Source: an uncultured Clostridia bacterium (lineage in GTDB: Bacteria > Bacillota > Clostridia > Christensenellales > UBA1242). Taken from it: DNA of 51,076 bases. The position numbers and the translations under genes were made by a program. Below the pieces are notes generated by a model. The model ran no database searches. It worked only from the letters and a program-made list of their open reading frames with translations, and was not told the origin of the DNA. Shown here in pieces: positions 24,035-34,300 of this stretch. The DNA lies in the NCBI GenBank assembly GCA_944384375.1, contig CALWTE010000027.1, positions 1-51,076 on the forward strand, given 5' to 3'. Position 1 is the first letter of the stretch, and the number at the start of each line of letters is the position of its first letter.

Positions 24035-24568
24035 ATGAATAATACTTTTTTAATATCATTTACCATTACATATATTGTGTTAGCTATTTTGATTTCTTCT
24101 ATTATGATATCAAATAAAAAATATAGTTCAAAAATGTCTAGAAATGATTTTATAATTCGTTATCCTAAATTTTTGCCATTTATATGCTTAGGGTGTTCTT
24201 TGTTTTGTGTTTTTATCATTATTTTTATGTCTACGATTGGATACAATGAAACAGTAAATTGGTGGACTTTGTCTATTTTTATAATTATTACTTTATTAGC
24301 TTTAATAGCAATGTATGCAACTTTACGCATTAAAATTATTATAAAAGATAATGATATTATTTATTTCCCTGCATTTGGTAAAAAACGTAATTTGACATTT
24401 GATGATATTGCTTCTGTGAAATATCTTAAACAATCGGTAACTTGTTATAATAAGGATAATAAACGAATTTTTAATATTGATTTTGCTTTATTAGGGTATG
24501 AGTTATTTTTATCAAGAATTAAAGATAAACCTTTATATACTAAGAATACAAAAAAAGGGAAAAGTTAA
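24035..24568 (+). CDS. DUF6560-like membrane protein
   Basis: A 177-residue protein from the ATG at 24035 (AAAAGGA upstream); an alternative start at 24008 has none. Three membrane helices (about 4-26, 48-70 and 78-100) precede a small cytoplasmic beta domain (IKIIIKDNDIIYFPAFGKKRNLTFDDIASVKY) of the PH-like type seen in DUF6560-like proteins. It lies 31 bp after rlmH and may be co-transcribed. Function unknown. Confidence 0.7.
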   Translation: MNNTFLISFTITYIVLAILISSIMISNKKYSSKMSRNDFIIRYPKFLPFICLGCSLFCVFIIIFMSTIGYNETVNWWTLSIFIIITLLALIAMYATLRIKIIIKDNDIIYFPAFGKKRNLTFDDIASVKYLKQSVTCYNKDNKRIFNIDFALLGYELFLSRIKDKPLYTKNTKKGKS

Positions 24569-24748
24569 TTTAATATATTTTATACAACTTTAATATTTCA
24601 TTTTTTGCGAAAACAATATAATTTACAAATTATATAATGTTTAGATTAGATATTTGCCGTTTTTAGTTGCTATTAAAAAATTTTTATGTTAATATATTTT
24701 TATATTTTGAACAAAACATTAAGTTTTGTTTATTTTTTAGGAGTAAAA

Positions 24749-26392
24749 ATGGCAATAGATATAGCAAAGTGTGCTAATTGCGGTTCTAAACTAGAAAGAA
24801 ACGAAGACGGTGAGTTATACTGCCCGCACTGTGGCACAAAATATTTACAAAAAGACGAAGTAACTAACAATGTCTTTAATCACAACGAAGTAAAAAACTA
24901 CACATTATATGGCGCTAGTGCGGACAATGTTTTGCGTCAAAGCAATGCTGAAGAATTTTTAGTGCGTGCCATAAGAGAGTTTCAAGAAGATAATTTAAAC
25001 GAAGCGATGCGATTTTGTGAAAAGGCAGACGAGCACGACCCGCTAAATTTTAATACAAAGTTATTAGAAAAAGTAATAAGATATTATTGGCGAACTAAAC
25101 GAGACATATTATCAAAGTTGCGCTTAACATCTTTTCTAATAAAGAGTGCAGTTGAGTGGGTTGATGCAAAATATGAGAAAAAATCTTATGAATTATTGCA
25201 CGCAATTACTACTGATATAGAAACTTCCTGCAAAACTGGTACCGAATATATTGAGTCTTATCTAGAAATAAGTTTAGATAAATATTCTAGTCAAATAAAG
25301 CAAGAAATGGGTGATGTGTTGCCTATATTAAGTGAATTACAATCGCAAACGACAGATGCTTTAAATAAAATATCAATGTTAAACAACCCGCAACTCAATG
25401 ATTTAGAACAAACATTGCAATACGTTTACTCTTGCGCCACTAAAAATAGTGGAATAATAGAAAGCCATATGAGTCAACTGCAAGCCGAACAAGACCAGCG
25501 AGACTGGGAAAAAGAGCAAGAAAGATTAGAAAAAGAAAGGCAAGAATTAGAAAGACAAAGGCTCAAACAAAAAGCGGAAAGGCGTGCGGAAATAGGCGAA
25601 AAAGCAGTAGCCTCAGTTGGCGTAATCATAGGTATCATTGTAGTTCTAGCGGTAATTGCTGCATTAGGTGGCGGTATTTTTATGCTAGCACGTTATATTA
25701 TGTTTTACATAGATGAAAATAATTTTGATTCATATTTTGATATAAGAATTATTGAATCTGAATATTGCGAAACTATTACCCCAGAGATAACTAGTTATTA
25801 TAATGATGTTAGCGGTAAATCAAATTATTATTCGTACTGGAGCGTTACATATCGCGAACGAGTAGATGACTTTTTCGGGCAATTATTTGTCTTTACCCCT
25901 GCGACAGCAACCGTAACATATTGGGAAACTTATGATAAAACAGTTTATTATTACAATTTTGATAGAGAAGATTACGGCACTGGTTTAAACGGCGAATATT
26001 ACTACGTTTATGATAGAAATGATGGTACTTATATAGCGGAAATGGCTTCCGAAACGATTTATTATAGCGATACGGAATTTTTTAATGAAATAGTGGGCAA
26101 ATTAACTTCCTTTAATTATGATTCAACTATCGGCGCTTTGGCTTATGATTTGTACAGCGGAATTAATTTAGGGGAGTATGCTTGCCAAATCGGCACAACT
26201 GTAGACGAGAATTATAATATTTGGATTCATTCTAATCAAGGGCATAGAATAGGATTTTGCCAGGAAACAGACGAAATAATGCACGCAATACATATAAATG
26301 ATGATGGCAGATTTGAATACACCGCTACTTTTTCACAAGATAGCGAAATCAACTTGCCTGATTTTAGTAACTTTACACAAGCAAATTCATAA
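24749..26392 (+). CDS. Zinc-ribbon, coiled-coil, single-pass membrane protein
   Basis: A 547-residue protein starting at 24749 with TAGGAG just upstream (the frame is open from 24686). Order of parts: zinc ribbon with Cys8, Cys11, Cys25 and Cys28; a helical TPR-like region near 60-230; a strongly charged coiled coil (EKEQERLEKERQELERQRL); one membrane helix near 285-315; and a beta-rich C-terminal domain of about 220 residues rich in Tyr and Thr. The N-terminal part should be cytoplasmic and the C-terminal part outside. I do not recognise the outer domain. Function unknown; it might link an internal zinc-binding sensor to an external domain. Confidence 0.75.
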   Translation: MAIDIAKCANCGSKLERNEDGELYCPHCGTKYLQKDEVTNNVFNHNEVKNYTLYGASADNVLRQSNAEEFLVRAIREFQEDNLNEAMRFCEKADEHDPLNFNTKLLEKVIRYYWRTKRDILSKLRLTSFLIKSAVEWVDAKYEKKSYELLHAITTDIETSCKTGTEYIESYLEISLDKYSSQIKQEMGDVLPILSELQSQTTDALNKISMLNNPQLNDLEQTLQYVYSCATKNSGIIESHMSQLQAEQDQRDWEKEQERLEKERQELERQRLKQKAERRAEIGEKAVASVGVIIGIIVVLAVIAALGGGIFMLARYIMFYIDENNFDSYFDIRIIESEYCETITPEITSYYNDVSGKSNYYSYWSVTYRERVDDFFGQLFVFTPATATVTYWETYDKTVYYYNFDREDYGTGLNGEYYYVYDRNDGTYIAEMASETIYYSDTEFFNEIVGKLTSFNYDSTIGALAYDLYSGINLGEYACQIGTTVDENYNIWIHSNQGHRIGFCQETDEIMHAIHINDDGRFEYTATFSQDSEINLPDFSNFTQANS

Positions 26393-26497
26393 TAAAGTGA
26401 ATTAAGTGAAAGTAGTTAAAAAAGTAATTATTTAATTAATTCATAAAAATTTACTTGTTGTATTAAATATAAAAACTTTTTAAATCTATTTTTTTAC

Positions 26498-26530
26498 AAG
26501 CATTAGTAGACATTTACTAGTGCTTTTTTA
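26498..26530 (+). terminator. Terminator of the zinc-ribbon/coiled-coil gene
   Basis: AAGCATTAGTA (26498-26508) pairs with TACTAGTGCTT (26515-26525), one wobble pair, followed by TTTTTA. Confidence 0.8.
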
Positions 26531-26572
26531 CTTTTATATGTTTTTGTTGTCTATTATTGTGGTATATAAGAA

Positions 26573-26855
26573 TAGCAGCTTTATTCAGGCTGGCTTGGGT
26601 AGCCCCACGCTATAGCGAAGCGGAAGTACAGCAAAGCGAAGAAGTAAAAGCTCCCCAGACAGCCCTTGCGGGCTGGCTTGGGGTAACCACCGCAACAGCA
26701 AAACTGTAGTAAAACAAAAAAACGGCTCCCCAGACAGCCTATTCAGGCTGGCTTGGGGTAACTACCGCAACAGCGAAAGGGAAGCACAACAAGAAGGCGG
26801 CTCCCCAGACAGCCCTTGCGGGCTGGCTTGGGTAGCCCCACGCTATTCGCGTGGT
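26573..26855 (-). repeat. GC-rich hairpin array with 75-bp period downstream of tRNA-Asn
   Basis: Four units. GCTCCCC starts at 26650, 26725 and 26800, an exact 75-bp spacing; the leftmost unit (from about 26573) is partial. Each unit holds a hairpin CAGCCC/GGGCTG inside CCCCA/TGGGG. In one unit the inner stem is CAGCCT/AGGCTG, a compensatory change. GGCTCCCCA equals the tRNA-Asn 3' end on the minus strand, and CTTGGGG its inverse. No open reading frame runs through it. Confidence 0.85.
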
Positions 26856-26880
26856 TATTTGTTTTTGAAAAAACAAATAA

Positions 26881-26912
26881 AAAAGCACAAGTTCATAAAC
26901 TTGTGCTTTTGG
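26881..26912 (-). terminator. Terminator of tRNA-Asn
   Basis: AAAGCACAAGTT pairs with AACTTGTGCTTT around CATA, adjoining the tRNA CCA end. A second hairpin (TTATTTGTTTTT/AAAAACAAATAA) follows on the minus strand. Confidence 0.85.
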
Positions 26913-26985
26913 CTCCCCAAGTAGGACTTGAACCTACGACCTGCCGGTTAACAGCCGGACGCTCTACCGACTGAGCTATTGGGGA
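26910..26985 (-). tRNA. tRNA-Asn (GUU)
   Basis: 76 nt. The minus strand begins TCCCCAATAG and ends TTGGGGAGCCA with encoded CCA. The anticodon loop CTGTTAA gives GTT. The anticodon stem has four G-C/C-G pairs (CCGG/CCGG) and a T-C mismatch at its outer end. Confidence 0.96.
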
Positions 26986-27094
26986 ATGTTGTTTTGTCTT
27001 GGGATGCTTGCGGGAACAAGCATTAGTGAAGGGATTAGTCAATAAAAGAGGAAGGTATCTCAAATTTATTGATTCCCAAGACAAGAACGCTATC

Positions 27095-27123
27095 ATTTTA
27101 GCAAAAATTTTTAATACTGTCAA
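27095..27123 (-). promoter_or_regulatory. Sigma-A promoter of tRNA-Asn
   Basis: Minus strand TTGACA (27118-27123), a 17-base spacer and TAAAAT (27095-27100). Confidence 0.8.
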
Positions 27124-27180
27124 CGATTTTTACCAAAAATTTAAAAATTTAATCATTTTTTATAATAATTGTTTTTTATA

Positions 27181-27209
27181 TTGTTATTTTCAGTGGCTTA
27201 TGATATAAT
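27181..27209 (+). promoter_or_regulatory. Sigma-A promoter of the gene at 27397
   Basis: TTGTTA (27181-27186), a 17-base spacer and TATAAT (27204-27209). The resulting leader of about 180 nt includes a hairpin GTTTATTT/AAATAAAC. Confidence 0.65.
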
Positions 27210-27396
27210 AAAATATAAACTATCAAAATATTTGTTTGTAGTAAAGCGGGGTATTATTAAAAAAGTTACTATTTGTTTATTTTACATTTTGGTTAAATAA
27301 ACATACTTAAACCAGTATAAATTAATAAAATTCACAGCATATTACACAGTTTTTATAATTTTTTTAAATATAATATGTTAGTAGCGGGAGAGAAAA

Positions 27397-28101
27397 GTGA
27401 AAAACTATACGGAAAATTTATTAGATTATTTGCCAAATTTGGAAGATTACAAAGATTTAGGGGTGCCTGCTTTGTTTTTAAAAAACGTAACAAAAAACCA
27501 ACTTACTTGTTTTAACAAAAGTAATAATGGTTCTTTGAGGGTTGATTTTAAAGTTTTAAAAATATCAAATAAAATTGAGTCTAAAGTGGCTGATTATGTT
27601 CTTTTCACTAGCACAGAACAAGAAGCGATAACTGCTTTTAGACGTAAATATTTGTATTTAAAATCGTATAAAAAAACTGCAGTTGCTACTTATGATGTAG
27701 AACTTTATGGCATAGATGCGGACTTAAATTTACGTAAATGTGAGTATGTGCCTATATTAAATATTGAGTTAAAACCAAATCACATTCCTAAAGTGAGTGC
27801 AAAGGAAATATTATCCAAAGCATTAAAAGGACAGGAGAAATATTTTTTTATAGAAGTTGAAGATTTGGGAGAAAAGCAAAAACTTGTTGCACAAGTATAT
27901 AATAACAATGTGCGCAGCCTTGATTTTGATGATGTAAGGAAAAAACTGTTTAACGCAGGGCTGAGAACGGTTGACCATGATTATAAAATTGAATTGCTAG
28001 ACGAACGTGGTGGAAAAAATCAAGAAAATATACAAAAATTTTTGCCGCCTTATATGGTTTATCAGCCACCAAAAGAAAAAGAGTTAGAATTGAACGGCTA
28101 A
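27397..28101 (+). CDS. Hypothetical protein, 234 residues
   Basis: GTG start with GGGAG 8 bases upstream. A soluble, lysine-rich, mixed alpha/beta protein. Segments such as YVLFTSTEQEAITAFRRKYLYL and AVATYDVELYGIDADLNL suggest a small globular fold repeated twice, but I recognise no family. No signal peptide. It has its own promoter and a weak terminator at about 28215-28240. Confidence 0.65.
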   Translation: MKNYTENLLDYLPNLEDYKDLGVPALFLKNVTKNQLTCFNKSNNGSLRVDFKVLKISNKIESKVADYVLFTSTEQEAITAFRRKYLYLKSYKKTAVATYDVELYGIDADLNLRKCEYVPILNIELKPNHIPKVSAKEILSKALKGQEKYFFIEVEDLGEKQKLVAQVYNNNVRSLDFDDVRKKLFNAGLRTVDHDYKIELLDERGGKNQENIQKFLPPYMVYQPPKEKELELNG

Positions 28102-28212
28102 AAAACTTTTATTTTTGGGTTTAATAAAGTTAAAATGCTAAAAATAATTGGTTTGCTGGTTGTAAAAACAAAATATAATTAAGATGAATTTTTCAGCAAT
28201 TTTATCATTTCT

Positions 28213-28242
28213 TTAAAGGCATTTTTGAATGTCTTTTTTTGT
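28213..28242 (+). terminator. Terminator of the gene at 27397
   Basis: AAAGGCATT (28215-28223) and AATGTCTTT (28228-28236) with one G-T pair, followed by T residues. Confidence 0.65.
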
Positions 28243-28309
28243 TTAAAAATATTTTATTTTGTATGTGATTATGTTTGCTTTATTTCTTATTTTATATTAA
28301 AATTATATA

Positions 28310-28335
28310 AGATATTTTAAATTATAAAAATATCT
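28310..28335. promoter_or_regulatory. Inverted repeat upstream of the giant lipoprotein gene
   Basis: AGATATTTT (28310-28318) and AAAATATCT (28327-28335) form a perfect 9-bp inverted repeat 64 bp before the start codon. It could be an operator or part of the leader. It has no T-run, so it is not a terminator. Confidence 0.35.
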
Positions 28336-28398
28336 AAAATATAAACATAAAAATACATTTTATAGACAAAATAATTTAAATAAAATAGGGGATAAAAA

Positions 28399-31300
28399 AT
28401 GAACAAAATTCGTTATGCATTTTGTTGTTTAATAGCAATTATATTTTGTACCGCAGGGTTATTTGCTGGTTGTGGCGACCCTTATGCAAATTTAAGGGTT
28501 AGATTAACGGGCGATGATTTGGTACAGACTCAAACAGAGAATGAATATGACTTAACTTTAACGAAGCATAATGACGAAACTGATGCATCTTGGAGTACTA
28601 TCGTTAATGTTTCTCTGGAAGGGCTGGATAACGGAATGTTGAATTCTGTAATTTGGAATTACGATGCCAAATATTTGACTATTGAATTTCTCAATAATGC
28701 TCGCACAAGTGCTAGAATTACTGGGGTAACTTCTACGAAAGAATACCCGACTCAAATTGAAATTGTGAGTGAAGAATATGCTGACGCAAAGGCTGTAATT
28801 AATGTTACAAATATTGTAGAAGCAAAATCAGTCACTGGTGAGAAATATGCAAGCGGTACTTTTGGTATCCCTAGAAATATTGATTTTACAATAAATGTTG
28901 ACGAAATTTTGGAATTTGCACCTGCAAACGCTACCCCACCTGACTATACTTTTAATATTAATGGTTTGATTGTACAAAGTGGAGAAAGTTTTAGATTAGA
29001 CGATTATTTTACCGACCCTGATTTGAGCACTGTAACTATAATTGCTTACCCTACAAATACGGCCGATTATACAGAAGAAGAACTTACTGCACTTACTAGG
29101 ACTATAGAAGGGGTGCGTGTCTATACTGCTCTTGATGAAGAAAATACTCGTATTGTTACAATAGATACTCAAGAAGAAGTTAGCGAAGTGCGTTTGATTA
29201 AAAACTCAAGTGAGAACGAACTCATTTTAAGAGTGGAGACTATTACAAATGTTGTAGTTACCGCTAGTTCAAATTCAAATGTAATTTATGATGAAAGAAA
29301 GAATCCTACTGGGGAATTACAGATTTCGTTTAACCAAAATGCACGTACGATAACTCTTGTTGGCCTAGAAACTATGGCACGTACAGATATTACTTTTACA
29401 ATCGCTGTGGCTGGAGTGGAAAATTCGCAAACACTAAAAATCACTATTCCAGTAATGATAGAAGATATTCCTGACGCAATTTCAATTAATGGCGAAGCGG
29501 GTACAGATGATGTGAGTTTGCGTGTTTTTGATGCTTATGCCGATAATGTTAGTGGTACTGCGCTAAGAATCAATCTTTCACCCGCAAGTGAAACATACAA
29601 TAAAGTTTTAATTTCTATAGATACAGAAAACACACCAGACTTAATGTTACAAAGTAGTTTATTAATTAATGGGGAAGTGTTTACTGGTGAATATCGCACA
29701 ACAAGTGGACAAACTTTATATTTGAGAAATTCAGGTAGCAATGGGCAACTTGTGTTATGGGTGTATGCTGAGGATACAATAGGAACACCTGATGTCGTTC
29801 GCCGTCATTTGATTATAAATTTAGAACAGGGCGTAACTGATATTTATGTTTCAGAAAATAGACTAGATAGTGACACTGGCCATTTAATGCTACAATTAGA
29901 TGAACATGCTGTTAGTAATTATGCAGTAAAAACTGTTCAATTTGAAGTTACACCAGAAACTGCTGCCAAAAATACAGTTACAGTAGTGAGTGCGAATGAA
30001 AATATTGCTAGAGTTACTGTTACTAACCTAGCTGAAGGAATTTTTGACGTTTATGCAGTTAGCGCGGGACAAACTACTATTAACTTTGTGGCAGAGAGTG
30101 GGGTGAGATATTCTTTAACTGTGGAAGTTTTGGTAAACTTAAATCAATTTACTGTAAATTTAGGCACTACTAATTCTACAGCCATTGGGCCAAACGCTAC
30201 ACAAACAGTATTAGCAGGAACGGAAGAAGTCCAAACTTTACTATACTCCTATGTAGCAAGTAATAGTAGAAATATTGTGTTGACAAACACTTTCTATCCA
30301 AATACAGTTGTTACGGCGGGACAAATTAATAGAATTTCATATAATACTACCGACCAAAGTCGTGCAAATGCATATAGTTCTACATCAAGTCCTTATATAA
30401 ATTATTTAGACACTTTTACTGATGGACAAACAAGTATTACAGTTACCATAGAGTATGTAACTCTGGAAACTGATGGGCAAACTCCAGGGAAAAATAAAGT
30501 TATTAAGACAATTAGTACTTCTTTTGAAATTCGTGTTTTTGTGCCTATTACAGGTATTCAAGTAAGTGAGACGGATATTTCATTATTAGCAGGGTTAAGT
30601 ACAGGTTCTAGCGGAAACGTTGTTCAAAGTGCATACGATTTGGAAAATAATTCTAGGACATTGCGTGTTACAGTGTTACCAGCAAACTCATATGTGCAAG
30701 CAAGTTCTGCTGAGTGGCAGGTAGTAAGCAATACGTCAAGGTTGTCTATTAGGGCTTTTGGCGAAGGTTCTGTAGATGCTGATACTGTTATGAGTCAATC
30801 AATAGTCGCTACTGCGGGTGCAATGAGTTCGCTAGATAATAACCAAATTACAGCAACTATTGAAGTAACAGTTACTGATTTAAATGGAGTACGACACACG
30901 CAACAAATTCGTGTAACAATTACAAAAATTACACGTATTACTGAGGTAAATATTGATGGCTATGATGAAGCAACGAGAAATAGTGGTAGCCTATACTTTG
31001 AATTATTTAAAGAAGGACGCGACAGTTTTGAGTTGAATGTTAGTATTGCTCCTTCAAATGCAACAAATAAAAATCTTGAATACTTAATTTTTGATGCAGA
31101 AAAGTTAGACAGCCCTGCTACGGGTGATGATATAGTAAGAATTGATACGGGCAGGCTCAATGAAAGTGGTGGGCATGTTTATGAATATTATCGTGTGATA
31201 CCTAGGACTAATTCGGCAATTTATACTGACCAGTATACTTCAAATACGGCTGTACTGACTTTTGACGAAGGTACAGGCAATTATACGATTAGGCCTTTAA

Positions 31301-34300
31301 ATGCTGGGTATGCTTTCGTGTATATTATGCCACAAGACGTAATGCAAATTAAAGTTGACGAAATTACTTCGCTATCAGATTCGTCACAATTGCGTGATAT
31401 TAGTAATATTTCCACAATAAAAAGGTTATTATTAACTGTGGCTGACGGAAATGAAGTACCTTATCAGTTATACACTGCAGAAGACGTAAATAGCATTCGT
31501 AACGGATTAGATAGAAACTATACTTTAATGAATACTATTGATATGAGTACATATTTATCTAGGAATCCTGACTGGACACCTATAGGTGACGAAGAAAATC
31601 CGTTCACTGGTACAATTCAATCAGTAGGTTTTGATACAGAAGGGTCTACCGCAACGGTGCAAAACATCGTAGGCTGGACTCTATCTCGCGACTTAGATGA
31701 AAGAGACCCAGCCACAGACCCTAACCATATAATGAGTTATGGTATATTTGGTGTTGTAACGGGAAGTATCAAAAATATTAACTTCTATGTAAATAGTTAC
31801 ACAATTAATCAAACTACTTGCCGTAGTTATTTAGACGGTTATGAAGGTGGACAGAATGACTACAAGTTTGGTGTGCTAGTAGGTTGGTTGCGTGAAGGTG
31901 GCGAAATAGATAATGTAGGTGTATACTGTACAAATTTAACATATACAGCCAACACTAATTCAAATACTACGGCTTTATATGTAAATATAGGTATGGTTGG
32001 ATTATCAGATGCTAATAGTGCCATAACAAATGTAAATAGCCAGATTACAGCGAACCTACAAACTAATGACTTAATTATTAACTTTGGTGGTGTAGTTGGT
32101 CAAAACAACGGTCAAGTTGGGCTAGATGATGCAAACAATGTATTTGATATCATAACAAATGTAAATGTAGAGGCGGTTGTAAATTATAGCAACGCCGAAA
32201 AGACAGTAAATAGTACGTTTGGTGGTGTTGTCGGTGCGAATGAGGCTTTGGCTATTGTGAATTCAGCGAATGCCACAGGTGAAATAGACACAGGCATTTC
32301 AGCTAGAGTATCTGTCGGTGGTATCGCAGGAAATAATAATTCAAGTATACGTGATACTTTAAGTGCTGTAATTATGAATAGTACGGGTAATTTAGGTGGT
32401 GTCGTAGGTACTAATATAGGCGGTACACTAAATTATGTTTACTATGAAATTTACAATTTGGCTAGTACGAATTGCGGTATTGTAGGTTCAGGAAATACTG
32501 GTGGTATTGTGGGCGTAATGCAAGGCGGTACAATCAGTCGTGCAATTGTACAAGGCTACAATAGGACAAGCGAAGCATATAATATTATTTCAAATGGCGG
32601 AGTTTTCGGTGGACTAGTTGGTTTGGTAGAAGACTCTGTAAGTATAGAAAATAGTTTTGTAAATGCAGGTATTAACGTTACTAATGGAGTCGCTGGTGGC
32701 TTAATCGGTGAAAATGCGGTGCAAAGTACAGTAAATATTGAAAACGCATACGCAAGAGGCTTGCTAGATGTAAGTGAGGGAGTGCAAGCGGGCGCTTTAA
32801 TAGGAGAAAGTAGAAGTGCTACACTCAGTTACGTTTACGCAGAGTTTGCTAGTGACGACTTAAATGCAGTAGGCAATGGTGCTGTAACCGCGACTGGTGT
32901 AGTTATATTGATTAGTGGTACTGATTCAACGAGTGCGGACGGAATTGTTTACTTAAATAAAGAATCTACTAACGCAACAAGTTTAACATACTGGTCTAGT
33001 TTAGGTTATAGCATTAGCGACAGTGATACTAGTATTTTATGGAAGATTGACACACAATCAGCAGAAAACGAAAAGATTAACGAGGGCTATCCATACTTGC
33101 GTGATGCTGATGGTTCGGACTTCATGAGAATTATTCCAGAAGAAATAATTTTACAAGCAAAAACCTTTAATAATTACAACACTGACGGCAGAATTAACAG
33201 CATTTTAAATGTGTCGGGCGACGACAAAAAGTTAATTATGTTTAATCAAGAAGGTACTTTCTACTTAAGAGACTTGTTTGATTTAAGTACAGACCCTGTT
33301 TTAGATGTTTCTGCATTAAATATTCAAATATCTACTATTGCAAATTCAGCAATACGCCTTATAACTGGTACCAACTTCTACGATGCACGAATTGAAATTT
33401 TAGGCACAGGTACGGCAATATTAACCTTTACAAGTAGCCAAAATAACTCGGCTAGAGATTTAGTACAAATCAGTGTAGTCAACGGCTTTGATGAGTTTGA
33501 AATGTATGACGGAACAGACAAGGAATATGATGCAGTTAATGACGAATATACGAACCTTGTAAATGATGGAAGCAATAATTATGAATTGCGTATCAAACAC
33601 AATGGTACGGCACAAGCATTTATAGAATACTATTTAAGTGATGAAATTCAACATGGTATAAATGGTGGTTTAAAGTTTGTAGTAACTGACATTAACTATA
33701 ATTTAGGAGAGGATTGGCAACAAGCCGATGACGGAAGCTTCTATTATTATCTAAGTACTGATAAAGCGGCATTTACGGCAGTGGGAAATGGTAAGGAAAC
33801 TTTTACAACGACTCTTATTCCATTCTTTAATGTAAGTTTCTATTCAATTGATGAAGACCTAAATATTGGTGCATTGAATTCATATGTTTATGAAATTTTA
33901 AATGACAGTGGCGAAATTACTTTTAAGACTAGATTGTACTATGGTGCGACAGGTATAGGTATGGGTATCGCTAATGATACAAGGGTAGAAGCAGGCGATG
34001 CGTTGACTTCTTCCATTACAATCTATACCGACGAGTATGATGAAGATTCTGATATTTACTCATTACTAGAATTTACTTTGACCACTTTTGACCCAGTAAC
34101 TAGCGAATCTATAGAACTAATAAATACAAGTGATGCCGATACTATGTATAGCGATATGATTAATGTAAACTTTGGCACTCCTGTATTTAACCTAGATTTA
34201 GGTACTTTAGTAATTCCGTTTAGTATTGAATTGTCACAAAGTGCTAGGAGAGATTTGACAACAGAGCAGAGATTTGTATTAGAAGTTTGGGCAAAAGACG

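Larger units (their letters stand above)
26986..27396. other. Intergenic region: tRNA-Asn leader and promoter of the gene at 27397
   Basis: No gene is seen. On the minus strand it holds the tRNA-Asn promoter (27095-27123) and a 110-nt leader with inverted repeat GTCTTGGGA (26996-27004)/TCCCAAGAC (27074-27082) and inner hairpin ATGCTTG/CAAGCAT. On the plus strand it holds a promoter at 27181-27209 and a leader of about 180 nt. Confidence 0.65.

Noticed and set aside
26573..26855. CRISPR array
   Set aside because: The 75-bp units have no short constant repeat with unique spacers of even length. Similarity extends through most of the unit, each unit is itself a hairpin, and no cas gene is near.
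26893..27123. Minus-strand frame over tRNA-Asn
   Set aside because: Its C-terminal part is simply the translated tRNA-Asn sequence, and the promoter of that tRNA lies at its start.
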